64,000 nucleotides of DNA from AC-32 sp963719275 (lineage in GTDB: Bacteria > Actinomycetota > Thermoleophilia > Gaiellales > Gaiellaceae), in assembly GCA_963719275.1 (NCBI GenBank), contig CAVRBT010000006.1:124001-188000 (forward strand). The letters run 5' to 3'. Both the position numbers and the translations under genes were made by a program. Positions 33,346-41,458 of the stretch are shown piece after piece (the first letter of the stretch is position 1; each line of letters opens with the position of its first letter). The notes under the pieces were generated by a model. It made no database searches, was not told the origin of the DNA, and worked only from the letters and a program-made list of their open reading frames with translations.

Positions 33346-33494
33346 GGCTGCTCGTACCCGAGGTTCTCGCGGATACCGGCCTCACGCCAGCCGCTGCGAT
33401 ACGCAGCGGGAATGCGGTCACGCGCCAGCAGCGCCTGCACCGCTGCCAGGACGGCGTCGCGGTCGTCGGGCTCGGGCGTGATCCGGACGTCCAC
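33294..33494 (-). CDS. Small protein, possibly acyl-CoA carboxylase epsilon-like, 66 aa
   Basis: GTG start with TAGGCT 8 nt upstream. The sequence MDVRITPEPDDRDAVLAAVQ and later YRSGWREAGIREN resembles the short epsilon subunits of actinobacterial acyl-CoA carboxylases, which stabilise the alpha-beta complex. Carboxylase alpha and beta genes lie within 4 kb on either side, which fits, but the match is weak. The end overlaps the 3' end of pgsA. Confidence 0.5.
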   Translation of the reverse strand: MDVRITPEPDDRDAVLAAVQALLARDRIPAAYRSGWREAGIRENLGYEQPQGETGLPRSRPGAMRA

Positions 33495-33502
33495 GGCGCA
33501 GC

Positions 33503-33508
33503 AGCCTA
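33503..33508 (-). promoter_or_regulatory. -10 element for the 66-aa gene
   Basis: TAGGCT, 8 nt before the GTG at 33494; main reason to accept this small gene. Confidence 0.45.
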
Positions 33509-33543
33509 AAGGCCGAACGCACCCCGGACGATACGAACGGCGG

Positions 33544-34608
33544 ATGAGCCGCTACCTCACCGTCCTCGCCTGCTGCGCGCTGCTCCTCGTCCCGGCGGCG
33601 TCCGCCGCGCGCCTCGGCGACGGCGGCGGCGCGGCGAACTCCGGCACGGCGAGCAAGCCGTCCTGGGCGCAGGCGCAGATCCGCTACGTCGTCCAGCACG
33701 GACTGATGGCGAAGACCGTCGCGAGCTTCCGGGCCGACGACGCACTGACCCAGGGCGAGCTCTCAACGCTGATCGGCGGGCTGACGAAGCGCCCCGCAGC
33801 GACTGTTGCGAACAAAGCGGCGCCGGTGACGGTCACGCAGCTCGACGCGCGGCTCGTTCGCGCGCTCGGTCTCGCCGATGCGGCCGCCACCTTCGGTGCG
33901 AACGCACGCGCCGCCGGCCTCGCCGTTCCCTCGCGCTTCGGCACCGAGACGGTCGCGCGCCTACTCGGTCTGCGCACGAACCACCCGGCGGCGCAGGACG
34001 ACCTCGAACTCCTTCCGAGCGACCCGGCCACCCGTGCCGAGACCGCGTACTCCGCCGCACGGATCCTGCGCTTCGGCGGCTGGGAGACCCAGTACGTCGA
34101 AGACGCAGCGGCGACCTTCGAGCTCGCGCTGGTGCGCGGCTGGCAGAAGCGCGTCCTCGACACGGCCGTCCGCTTCGTCGGCTTCCCCTACGTCTGGGGC
34201 GGCACGAGCGAGAAGCCCGAAGCGCCGTTCGGCGTCGAGGCGCCTGGTGGCTTCGACTGCTCCGGCTTCGTCTGGCGCGTCTACAAGCTGCAGGCATACT
34301 CGGGCGGCGCAACGCTGGCGGCGACGATCAAGGGCCGGACGACGTACCAGATGAGCGGCGAAGTGCCGAGGTCGAAGCGGATCGGCTTCGCCAAGCTGCA
34401 GCCCGGCGACGTGCTCTTCTTCGGCCCCGCCGGCCCCCGCTCCAGGCCGGCGTCGGTCGGGCACACCGGGATCTACCTCGGCGGCGGCTGGATGATTCAC
34501 TCCTCGGGACAGGGCGTCGCGGTGACACCGCTGACGGGCTGGTATCGCCAGCAATTCGCCTGGGCTCGGCGCCCGCTCACCGAAGCCGGCCTCCAGGGCA
34601 CCAGGTAG
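33544..34608 (+). CDS. Secreted NlpC/P60 peptidoglycan endopeptidase
   Basis: 354 residues. A signal peptide (YLTVLACCALLLVPAASA) is followed by a region resembling SLH-type repeats (WAQAQIRYVVQHGLMAKTVA and VARLLGLRTNHPAA). The C-terminal NlpC/P60 domain has the catalytic Cys in GGFDCSGFVWRVY and His in VGHTGIYLGGGWMIHSS. It would cleave stem peptides in the cell wall. Followed by a hairpin and by small-peptide/GGDEF genes. Confidence 0.9.
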   Translation: MSRYLTVLACCALLLVPAASAARLGDGGGAANSGTASKPSWAQAQIRYVVQHGLMAKTVASFRADDALTQGELSTLIGGLTKRPAATVANKAAPVTVTQLDARLVRALGLADAAATFGANARAAGLAVPSRFGTETVARLLGLRTNHPAAQDDLELLPSDPATRAETAYSAARILRFGGWETQYVEDAAATFELALVRGWQKRVLDTAVRFVGFPYVWGGTSEKPEAPFGVEAPGGFDCSGFVWRVYKLQAYSGGATLAATIKGRTTYQMSGEVPRSKRIGFAKLQPGDVLFFGPAGPRSRPASVGHTGIYLGGGWMIHSSGQGVAVTPLTGWYRQQFAWARRPLTEAGLQGTR

Positions 34609-34622
34609 CGCCTGCTGCGTTT

Positions 34623-34636
34623 CCCCCTTCCGGGGG
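34623..34636 (+). terminator. GC hairpin after NlpC/P60 gene, start of the next leader
   Basis: CCCCC-TTCC-GGGGG, 14 nt after the stop. It may end the NlpC/P60 transcript, but a similar hairpin and downstream sequence precede the gene at 38466, so a leader role is also possible. Confidence 0.45.
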
Positions 34637-34706
34637 ATGTCGCCCCCGCCGGCAACCTCGACAATCGGCGGCGTCGTTCTGCAAAGCACCGAGGGGGAGG
34701 TTTCAC

Positions 34707-34814
34707 GTGCTGCACTGGAAGCCTCGACTCGTTGCCATCGCCGTCGTTCTGGCGCTTTTGCTCGTCGCGCTCGGCGGCCTCGGCATCGAGGTCGACTACA
34801 ACCTGTACTGGTAG
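34707..34814 (+). CDS. Single-helix membrane peptide, 35 aa
   Basis: GTG start with a strong GGGGGAGG ribosome site 6 nt upstream. The peptide is MLHWKPRLVAIAVVLALL continuing through a hydrophobic helix to the tail GIEVDYNLYW. Basic residues before the helix predict the N-terminus inside. Too short for most gene finders. It lies 7 nt before the GGDEF/HD-GYP gene and is probably co-transcribed; a role as a small regulator of that membrane protein is a guess. Confidence 0.65.
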   Translation: MLHWKPRLVAIAVVLALLLVALGGLGIEVDYNLYW

Positions 34815-34821
34815 CCGCGAC

Positions 34822-36636
34822 ATGACGCGCCGCGTCTTGCCGCCCCCGCGGCTCCTCGCAGTACTCCTACCCGTCTGCGCGGCCGGTCTCGGGGTCGCCT
34901 GCGCAGCAGTCGTGTCCTTTGCGGTCACGCCGCACAAGACCGCGACGCTGCTCGGCCTGGCCGCGCTCCTCCTTGCCTCCACGCTCGCCGACCGTTTCCC
35001 GGTTCCGGTCGAGGGGGTGGACACCGGCGGCGTCTCGCTGTCGTTCGTCTTCGGCGTCGCCTCGATCGTCCTCTTCGGCTGGGCCGCGGGCCTGCTCGTC
35101 GTCTTCCTGGCGCCAGCCGTCACCCAGTTGCTGGAGCACCGGCCGCCGATACGCGTGGCGTACAACGTCTCGGTGCTCGCACTCGCGGCGACCGCCGCCG
35201 GCGCGGTGTCGTCGCCGCTGCACGGCGACGGCGCGAGCGGCGTGCTCGCGCGGGTCGGCGCCGCGGCCTCCGCGCAGTACGGCGTGAACCTGATCCTGAT
35301 CACCGCAGTGGTGGCAGTCAGCTCGCACCGCTCGCTCTTCGCGCTGGCGCGCTCGAACGTGCGCTGGACGATCGTGCCGTTCTCGCTGATGGCCTCGGCG
35401 GCGCTGATGCTGGTGGTGCTCTGGCAGCGCTCGCCGTTCCTCTCTGTCGCGCTCGTCGGGCCGCTGCTCGCGATCCAGCTCTACCAGCGCGCGATCGTGC
35501 GCGCCCTGCGCGCGATGCGGCTCGCGCTCACCGACCCGCTGACGGGGCTCGGCAACCACCGGCACTTCCACGAAAGGCTCGAGCGGGAGCTACGGCACGC
35601 CCAGGAGAGGCGTCTCCCGCTAACCCTCTGTCTCGTCGACGTCGACGACTTCAAGCGCGTCAACGACCGCTTCGGGCACCCGGCCGGCGATCGCGTGCTC
35701 GAGCGGATCGCGACGCGCTTGCGCCAGAGCGGCGAGGCGTTCCGGCTCGGCGGCGACGAGTTCGCGCTGCTGCTTCCGGGCCACGATGAGCACGCAGCGA
35801 TGACGGCCGCAGCTTCGATCGTCGAACGGATCTCGGCGCTGCAGGTCGACCAGATCGGATCCGTCACGGTCAGCGCGGGTGTCGCGACCTCGCCCGCACA
35901 CGCTGGCGAGCGGGACGAGCTGATCCGGCTCGCCGACAGCGCGCTCTACTGGGCGAAGGAATACGGCAAGAACCGCGTGCGCGGCTACCGGCCAGACGTG
36001 ATCGAGCTCGCAGAGCTGAAGCGGCTTGCCAGCGGGCCGGACCGCGCCGCGCGCTTCCGGGCGGCCGCCAGCCTCGCCCGCGCGGTCGATGCGCGCGACG
36101 TGTACACCGGCAGCCACTCGCACCGGGTCGCCGAGCTCGCCGCGCGAACCGCTCGCCGCCTCGGCCTGCCCGAGGAAGAGGTCGAGCTCACGCGCCTCGC
36201 TGCGAGCCTGCATGACCTCGGCAAGCTCGCCATCCCGGAGGAGATCCTGCGCAAGCCAGGCCCGCTCACCGACCCCGAGCGGATCGTGCTTGAGCGCCAC
36301 CCGCAAATTGGGTTCCGGATGCTCGAGAGCCTCGGCGTGGACCCCGTCGCCGACTGGGTGCTCCACCACCACGAGCGCTGGGACGGAAGCGGCTACCCCG
36401 ACGGCCTCCCGGGCGAGCAGATCCCGCTGGGAGCGCGAATCATCTTCGTCGCGGACGCGTACGACGCGATGACCTCGGAGCGGGTGTACCGCCGCCGCGT
36501 CGCGTCGGACCAGGCGGTGGCGGAGCTGCAGCGCTGCGCCGGGAGCCAGTTCGACCCCGAGATCGTGGACGCCTTCGCCGCCGAGCTGGCCGAGGAGGCG
36601 CCGGCACGGCTGACGATCACGGCCGTCGCCTCGTAG
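34822..36636 (+). CDS. Membrane GGDEF / HD-GYP protein (c-di-GMP turnover)
   Basis: 604 residues. The N-terminal 220 residues contain about eight hydrophobic helices forming a MASE-like sensor. A GGDEF domain follows, with LTDPLTGLGNHRHF and an intact RLGGDEFALLL active site. The HD-GYP phosphodiesterase has SHSHRVAELAA, LHDLGKLAIP and HHHERWDGSGYPDGLPGEQI, so metal ligands and the GYP motif are present. The protein can in principle both make and degrade c-di-GMP; which dominates is unknown. Confidence 0.93.
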   Translation: MTRRVLPPPRLLAVLLPVCAAGLGVACAAVVSFAVTPHKTATLLGLAALLLASTLADRFPVPVEGVDTGGVSLSFVFGVASIVLFGWAAGLLVVFLAPAVTQLLEHRPPIRVAYNVSVLALAATAAGAVSSPLHGDGASGVLARVGAAASAQYGVNLILITAVVAVSSHRSLFALARSNVRWTIVPFSLMASAALMLVVLWQRSPFLSVALVGPLLAIQLYQRAIVRALRAMRLALTDPLTGLGNHRHFHERLERELRHAQERRLPLTLCLVDVDDFKRVNDRFGHPAGDRVLERIATRLRQSGEAFRLGGDEFALLLPGHDEHAAMTAAASIVERISALQVDQIGSVTVSAGVATSPAHAGERDELIRLADSALYWAKEYGKNRVRGYRPDVIELAELKRLASGPDRAARFRAAASLARAVDARDVYTGSHSHRVAELAARTARRLGLPEEEVELTRLAASLHDLGKLAIPEEILRKPGPLTDPERIVLERHPQIGFRMLESLGVDPVADWVLHHHERWDGSGYPDGLPGEQIPLGARIIFVADAYDAMTSERVYRRRVASDQAVAELQRCAGSQFDPEIVDAFAAELAEEAPARLTITAVAS

Positions 36637-36682
36637 CGCGGCCGCGACCCGAAGCGGCCCGTCGGTGCGGCAGCGGCGCAAC

Positions 36683-36737
36683 GTCACACTTCCGGCACGG
36701 TCCCGGCACAGACACATGCGCCGACGCTGGATACGCT
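36683..36737 (+). promoter_or_regulatory. Orphan promoter with phased GKCAC boxes
   Basis: Boxes GTCACA (36683), GGCACG (36694) and GGCACA (36705) are 11 bp apart and lead into CACAGACAC, then 16 nt, then TACGCTCGC. This is the same bipartite layout as 24427-24462, yet it lies between two convergent genes and points into the 3' end of the carboxyltransferase gene, with no gene on the plus strand after it. Confidence 0.5.
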
Positions 36738-36783
36738 CGCCTCGGGGAGGAGGCCGGGCGAACCGTAGTTAGGGCGAAACGGC

Positions 36784-38349
36784 CTACAGCGGGATGTTCC
36801 CGTGCTTTCGCGGCGGGCGCCGCTCGCGTTTCGTCAGTGCGGTCTCGAGCGCGTCGGCCAGCACCGGTCGCGTGCGCCGCGGCTCGATCACCTCGTCGAC
36901 GTAGCCGCGCTCGGCGGCGACGAACGGGCTCGCGAACCGCTCGCGGTAGTCCTCGATCAGCTCCGAGCGCCGCGCGTCGGGGTCGTCCGCGCCCTCGAGT
37001 TCCTTGCGGAAGATGATGTTGACGGCGCCCTCCGGCCCCATCACCGCGACCTCCGCCGTCGGCCACGCGAAGTTGAAGTCGGCGCGGATGTGCTTCGAGC
37101 TCATGACGTCGTATGCGCCGCCGTAGGCCTTCCGCGTGATCACCGCAAGCTTCGGCACCGTGGCTTCGGCGTACGCGTAAAGCAGTTTCGCGCCGTGCCT
37201 GATGATCCCGCCCCACTCCTGCGCCGTGCCCGGCAGGAAGCCTGGGACGTCGACGAACGTCACCAGCGGGATGTTGAACGCGTCGCACGTGCGGACGAAC
37301 CGGGCGCCCTTCACCGAGGAGTCGATGTCGAGCACACCCGCGAGAGCGCGCGGCTGGTTGCCGACGACGCCGATCGAGTGCCCGTTCAGCCGCGCGAGGC
37401 CGCACACGAGGTTCTCGGCCCAGCGTTCGTGCACCTCGAGGAACTCCCCGTCGTCGACGACACGTCGGATCACGTCCTTCATGTCGTACGGCTTCGCCGG
37501 ATCGTCCGGGATCAATGTGTCGAGGGCCTCGTCCTCGCGGCCGGCCGGGTCCGCGGGCTCGCCGTACGGCGGCGGGTCGACGTTGTTCTGCGGTAGGAAG
37601 GAGAGCAGGTAGCGCGCGTCCTCCAGGCACGCCTCTTCGTCCGGGCTGATGAAGTGCGCCACGCCGGACTTGGCCGCGTGGGTCGCCGCGCCGCCGAGCT
37701 CCTCGAAGCTGACCTCTTCGCCCGTCACCGTCTTCACCACGTCGGGGCCGGTGATGAACATGTACGAGCTGCCTTCGACCATCAGGACGAAGTCGGTGAT
37801 CGCCGGCGAGTAGACGGCCCCACCGGCGCACGGGCCCATGATCAGGCTGATCTGCGGGATGACGCCGGAGGACTGGACGTTGCGCCAGAAGATCTCCGCG
37901 TACCCCGCAAGCGAGACCACTCCCTCCTGGATGCGCGCGCCGCCCGAGTCGTTGATGCCGATGACCGGGCAGCCGAACTTCGCCGCAAGGTCCATCACCT
38001 TGCAGATCTTCTCGGCGAAAACCTCCGACAGGCTGCCGCCGAAGACCGTGAAGTCCTGCGAGAAGACGAAGACGCGCCGCCCGAAGATCGCCCCGTAGCC
38101 GGTGACGACGGCGTCGCCATACGGCCGCTTCTCGCGCATCCCGAACTCCGCCTCGCGGTGGCGCACGAACCGGTCGAGTTCGACGAAGGAGCCGGAGTCG
38201 AGCAGCTTCTCGGCGCGCTCGCGGGCGAGTAGCTTCCCCTGGGAGCGCTGCCGCTCGACGGCGCGCTCGCTGCCCGCGTGCCGCGCCTGGTCGCGCAATT
38301 CCTGTAAGCGCTGGAGCTTCTCGCTGGTCCGGTCCGTCTCGGCGGCCAC
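36784..38349 (-). CDS. Acyl-CoA (propionyl/acetyl-CoA) carboxylase beta subunit, carboxyltransferase
   Basis: 521 residues, typical length. Both crotonase-like halves are visible: INDSGGARIQEGVVSLAGYA and GPCAGGAVYSPA in the first, VDVPGFLPGTAQEWGGIIRHG and KAYGGAYDVMSSKHI in the second. It transfers CO2 from carboxybiotin to propionyl- or acetyl-CoA. It ends with the RKHGNIPL tail common to PccB/AccD proteins. GTG start at 38349 with TACGCT 6 nt upstream; the longer upstream frame overlaps other signals and was not used. Confidence 0.93.
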   Translation of the reverse strand: MAAETDRTSEKLQRLQELRDQARHAGSERAVERQRSQGKLLARERAEKLLDSGSFVELDRFVRHREAEFGMREKRPYGDAVVTGYGAIFGRRVFVFSQDFTVFGGSLSEVFAEKICKVMDLAAKFGCPVIGINDSGGARIQEGVVSLAGYAEIFWRNVQSSGVIPQISLIMGPCAGGAVYSPAITDFVLMVEGSSYMFITGPDVVKTVTGEEVSFEELGGAATHAAKSGVAHFISPDEEACLEDARYLLSFLPQNNVDPPPYGEPADPAGREDEALDTLIPDDPAKPYDMKDVIRRVVDDGEFLEVHERWAENLVCGLARLNGHSIGVVGNQPRALAGVLDIDSSVKGARFVRTCDAFNIPLVTFVDVPGFLPGTAQEWGGIIRHGAKLLYAYAEATVPKLAVITRKAYGGAYDVMSSKHIRADFNFAWPTAEVAVMGPEGAVNIIFRKELEGADDPDARRSELIEDYRERFASPFVAAERGYVDEVIEPRRTRPVLADALETALTKRERRPPRKHGNIPL

Positions 38350-38355
38350 GGCGCG

Positions 38356-38361
38356 AGCGTA
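38356..38361 (-). promoter_or_regulatory. -10 element for the carboxyltransferase gene
   Basis: TACGCT, 6 nt before the GTG at 38349; decides the start. Confidence 0.55.
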
Positions 38362-38391
38362 TCGCGATCGCTCGCGCAGGTGAGGCCGGAT

Positions 38392-38404
38392 CCCCGTTCG
38401 GGGG
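38392..38404 (+). promoter_or_regulatory. Leader hairpin upstream of the proline-rich surface protein gene
   Basis: CCCC-GTTCG-GGGG followed by CCGGCGAAACC and later ACTGCGGCAAAGGAG. The segment parallels 34623-34700 (CCCCCTTCCGGGGG, CCGGCAACC, CTGCAAAGC). Confidence 0.4.
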
Positions 38405-38465
38405 ACTCCCGACCGGCGAAACCAGCCTTTACTACGTGAGCAGAACTGCGGCAAAGGAGCTTTAC

Positions 38466-39491
38466 GTGCGGCGAACGACCCCAGTACAGCGGTGGCTGCC
38501 GGCGCCTCGCGCCGTGCTGCTTCCGCGTTCGCGCTTCGCGCCGCTCGCGATCGCGCTCCCGCTCGTGCTCGGGCTCTGGCTGACAATCGGATTGCCGATC
38601 CTCGCCGAGCTTTCGAGCGTCACCGGCGGCGGCGGCTCGATACGCGACTTCTTCGTCGACGGCGAAGCTTCGAGTGCTGGCGGCGGCACCGGCGGTGGCC
38701 GCGGCCCCTCCTCGCCCGGGCTCGTCGCGGCTGCGGTCGTCGACCCGAAGATCGTCCGCGAGGTGCGGCTCGGGCGCCTCCGCGAGCGTAAGCGCGTTCG
38801 CGTCAGCCGGCCGGCCCGCGCGCGCAGGCCGAGACCCGCTCGGGCCGCTCATCCCGCACTCGCCAGGCACGCTCCGTCGCTGAAAGAGCCGACCTCGCCG
38901 CTCGACACCCCGGGTGCATCGATTGCCCTGCCCCCTCCGCCGCCTGCGCCTCTGCCACACCCTTCGCCCGCTCCGCCTCCGCCCCCAGCTCCTGCTCCGC
39001 CGCCTCCGCCCGCCTCGCCGCCACCGTCACCTCCTCCCCCGACCCCGCCGCCGCCTCCGCCCGGACTGCCGGCCCCTGCCGACGTGGACACCGTCGACCA
39101 CGGGCAGGCCGGACGCCCGGAGGCAGGCGACGAGCTCGTCTTCACGTTCGCCGGCCCGGTCGACGCGAACCTGGTCCTCGCCGGCTGGGACGGGTCGGCA
39201 ACGCCGGTCACGGTCCACATCGAAGGCCCCGGGCGGAACGACGTCCTGACCGTCTACAGCGCGGCCGTCAACTCGCTGCTGACGGAGCTCGGCTCCGTCG
39301 AGACCAACCGCGACTACGCGTCGGCCGCAGACTTCAAGGGCTCACAGATGACGCTCAGCGGAGACACGATCACGATCGTGCTCGGCACGCCGTCGGGCAC
39401 GGTCTACCGCGACCCGTCCGCGAACGAGCTCGTCTGGATGACGCCGCAGGGCGCGGCCACCGAATCGGGGCACCCGGACTCGGACTTCTAA
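38466..39491 (+). CDS. Proline-rich membrane-anchored surface protein
   Basis: 341 residues. The GTG at 38466 has a perfect AAGGAG site 6 nt upstream, so it is preferred over the GTG 30 nt earlier. A membrane helix (APLAIALPLVLGLWLTIGLP) is followed by Gly- and Arg-rich linkers and a long Pro-Pro-Ala-Ser tract near residues 155-205. A globular C-terminal part (DELVFTFAGPVDANLVLAGW onward to VYRDPSANELVWMTP) follows. It probably spans the wall and displays the C-terminal domain. No family recognised. Confidence 0.75.
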   Translation: MRRTTPVQRWLPAPRAVLLPRSRFAPLAIALPLVLGLWLTIGLPILAELSSVTGGGGSIRDFFVDGEASSAGGGTGGGRGPSSPGLVAAAVVDPKIVREVRLGRLRERKRVRVSRPARARRPRPARAAHPALARHAPSLKEPTSPLDTPGASIALPPPPPAPLPHPSPAPPPPPAPAPPPPPASPPPSPPPPTPPPPPPGLPAPADVDTVDHGQAGRPEAGDELVFTFAGPVDANLVLAGWDGSATPVTVHIEGPGRNDVLTVYSAAVNSLLTELGSVETNRDYASAADFKGSQMTLSGDTITIVLGTPSGTVYRDPSANELVWMTPQGAATESGHPDSDF

Positions 39492-39540
39492 TGTGCGGTC
39501 CGGCTCAAGCAGGCCGGATGCAAGGCCGATAACGGAAGCG

Positions 39541-40980
39541 ATGAGCGCTGCGGCTACGCCGGCCGTCGACCCCAAGGCCCACGCCCGCCGGCGTCGGCAT
39601 GCCCAGCCGCCCGTGAGCAGGCGCTCGGCCGTCCAGCTCCTGGTCGGCGTCCTGATCGTCGGAGCGATCCCGATCATCTCTACCGTCCGGATCCTGCAGG
39701 CCAGCGCCGTTCGCAACGAGCAGGCACACGCGGACGCGGCCCTGCGGGCCGAGCTGCAGAACGGCCTGCGCGAGCTGGACCGCCTCGGCGACAGTGCGGC
39801 CGCGCGCGCAGACGACCTCGCGCGCTCGCCGGCGGTCCAGCGAGCCGTGATCACGCGCGACGCCGGCGTGCTGAAGCGTGTCGCGGCCACGCACCCGGGA
39901 GTCGCGTTCTATCTCCGCACGAGGCTCGTAGCCGGCCGCGTCAGGCGCAATGCGCTCGCCCGGTCGATATGGCTGACCGTCGACGGCAGGCGCGTCGCGA
40001 GGATCGTCTCGAGCGTCCCGCTCGACGCCGCGCTCGCTCGCCGCCTCACCCGAGACGCCCCGCGCGGCCTCAGCGACCGCCTCGTGCTCACCAGGCACGG
40101 ACGCGTGATCGGCGGACGGAAGCTCGTGACGGACGGGCGAACGGTCACGCTTGGCGGAACCGCGTTCCGCGGGCTTCCCGGCTTCGTCCCCGACTCCGGC
40201 AGCGTGCGGCTGGTCGCGCTGCGCCCGGAGACGGCGATCGACCGGCAGGTACGCCCGTACGTCCAGCGCGTGCGCTACGCCGGCTTGGGCTCGTTCGCGC
40301 TCCTGATCATGGTCGCGTTCCTCTTCGCGGGCCCGATCCTGCGCGTGCTCGGCGACTTCCGCCGGGTAGCGTCGCAGGCTGCTGTCGACAGCCTGACCGG
40401 CCTCGCGAACCGCCGCACCCTCGACGAGGAGCTCGCGCTGGAGTGGCGCCGCGCCCACCGCGTGGGCGACTCGCTCGCCTTCGTGCTTCTGGACCTGGAC
40501 GACTTCAAGGCAGTCAACGACAGCCACGGCCATCCTTCCGGCGACGCCGTTCTACGGGCGGTCGGCGAGATCCTCGGCGCGGGCGTCCGCCAGATCGACC
40601 TCGCGGGCCGCTACGGCGGCGAGGAGTTCGCGCTGATCCTTCCCGAGACCGACCTGCCCGGCGCGATCAAGCTCGCCGAGCGGATCCGCGCCAGGCTCGA
40701 GACGACCGCCGTCGAGCTGCCGAGCGGCGAGACGCTGCATGCGACGGCGAGCTTCGGCGTCGCCGTCAAGGGCGAGCTCGCCGCCCCGGAAGAGCTGGTC
40801 GCAGCGGCCGACGAGGCGCTGTACGCGGCCAAGGCGGCCGGCAAGAACTGTGTCTTCCCACAACCGGCGGACGCGGGTGACGGGCCGGAGCGCAAGCCGG
40901 AGCGCCGTAGGCCGAAGAAGGCTGCCCCGAAGCGCAAGCCCACCCCGCGGAAGCCGAAGGCGGCCGAGGGCGAGATCTAG
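39541..40980 (+). CDS. Diguanylate cyclase with extracytoplasmic sensor domain
   Basis: 479 residues. An N-terminal membrane helix (VQLLVGVLIVGAIPIISTV) and a second near residue 255 (LGSFALLIMVAFLFAG) bracket a CACHE-like outside domain. The GGDEF domain has DSLTGLANRRTLDEEL, LLDLDDFKAVNDSHGHPSGD and an intact GRYGGEEFALILPE. It synthesises c-di-GMP. The C-terminus is a Lys/Pro/Arg-rich tail (RRRPKKAAPKRKPTPRKPK). It follows the proline-rich surface protein by about 50 nt. Confidence 0.92.
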   Translation: MSAAATPAVDPKAHARRRRHAQPPVSRRSAVQLLVGVLIVGAIPIISTVRILQASAVRNEQAHADAALRAELQNGLRELDRLGDSAAARADDLARSPAVQRAVITRDAGVLKRVAATHPGVAFYLRTRLVAGRVRRNALARSIWLTVDGRRVARIVSSVPLDAALARRLTRDAPRGLSDRLVLTRHGRVIGGRKLVTDGRTVTLGGTAFRGLPGFVPDSGSVRLVALRPETAIDRQVRPYVQRVRYAGLGSFALLIMVAFLFAGPILRVLGDFRRVASQAAVDSLTGLANRRTLDEELALEWRRAHRVGDSLAFVLLDLDDFKAVNDSHGHPSGDAVLRAVGEILGAGVRQIDLAGRYGGEEFALILPETDLPGAIKLAERIRARLETTAVELPSGETLHATASFGVAVKGELAAPEELVAAADEALYAAKAAGKNCVFPQPADAGDGPERKPERRRPKKAAPKRKPTPRKPKAAEGEI

Positions 40981-40987
40981 CCCAGGC

Positions 40988-40993
40988 TAGATT
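40988..40993 (+). promoter_or_regulatory. -10 element for the Rrf2 gene
   Basis: TAGATT, 7 nt before the ATG at 41001. Confidence 0.55.
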
Positions 40994-41000
40994 CGCCTGC

Positions 41001-41458
41001 ATGCGCGTCTCCGCCAAGGTCGACTACGCCGTCCGTGCCGGCGCCGAGCTCGCCGCCGCCTCGGGCGCCGGGCCGGTCAAGAGCGACACGATCGCGAAGG
41101 CGCAGGGCATCCCGCTCGAGTTCCTCGAGAACATCCTGCTCGACCTGAAGCACGCGGCCTCGTCCAGAGCCAGCGGGGCGCCGAAGGCGGCTACTGCCTC
41201 GCGAAGGAGCCGGCGGACATCTCCGTGGCCGACGTGATCCGCGCAGTCGAGGGGCCGATCGCCAACGTGCGCGGTGAGCAGCCCGAGCAGGTCGAGTACG
41301 CGGGCGCGGCCGAGGCGCTGCGCGAGGTCTGGATCGCCGTGCGCGGCAACCTGCGCGCAGTGCTCGAGACCGTCACGCTGGCCGATGTCGCGGCCGGCGA
41401 GCTTCCAGACGAGGTCAGGCGGATCGCGGCAGACCCGGACGCTTGGCTGCCGCACTGA
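41001..41458 (+). pseudogene. Rrf2-family regulator (CymR/IscR-like), apparent frameshift
   Basis: The winged-helix start MRVSAKVDYAVRAGAELAAA and PLEFLENILLDLKHA is in frame with the ATG. The continuation GLVQSQRGAEGGYCLAKEP and the C-terminal half (VADVIRAVEGPIANVRG to the end) are one frame over. A single missing G near 41157 restores a full 152-residue protein. No Cys triplet for an Fe-S cluster is seen, so a CymR-type sulfur regulator is more likely than IscR. It converges on the broken sulfate transporter, which fits control of sulfur uptake. Confidence 0.78.

Noticed and set aside
33495..33543. c-di-AMP (ydaO-type) riboswitch expected before an NlpC/P60 gene
   Set aside because: Only 49 nt separate the two genes, far too short, and no conserved motif is present.
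34623..34700. Possible c-di-GMP-I riboswitch before the 35-aa peptide and GGDEF gene (CGGCAACC, CTGCAAAGC)
   Set aside because: The two paired helices with GNRA loop and receptor, and the conserved joining sequences, cannot be found; only short fragments match.
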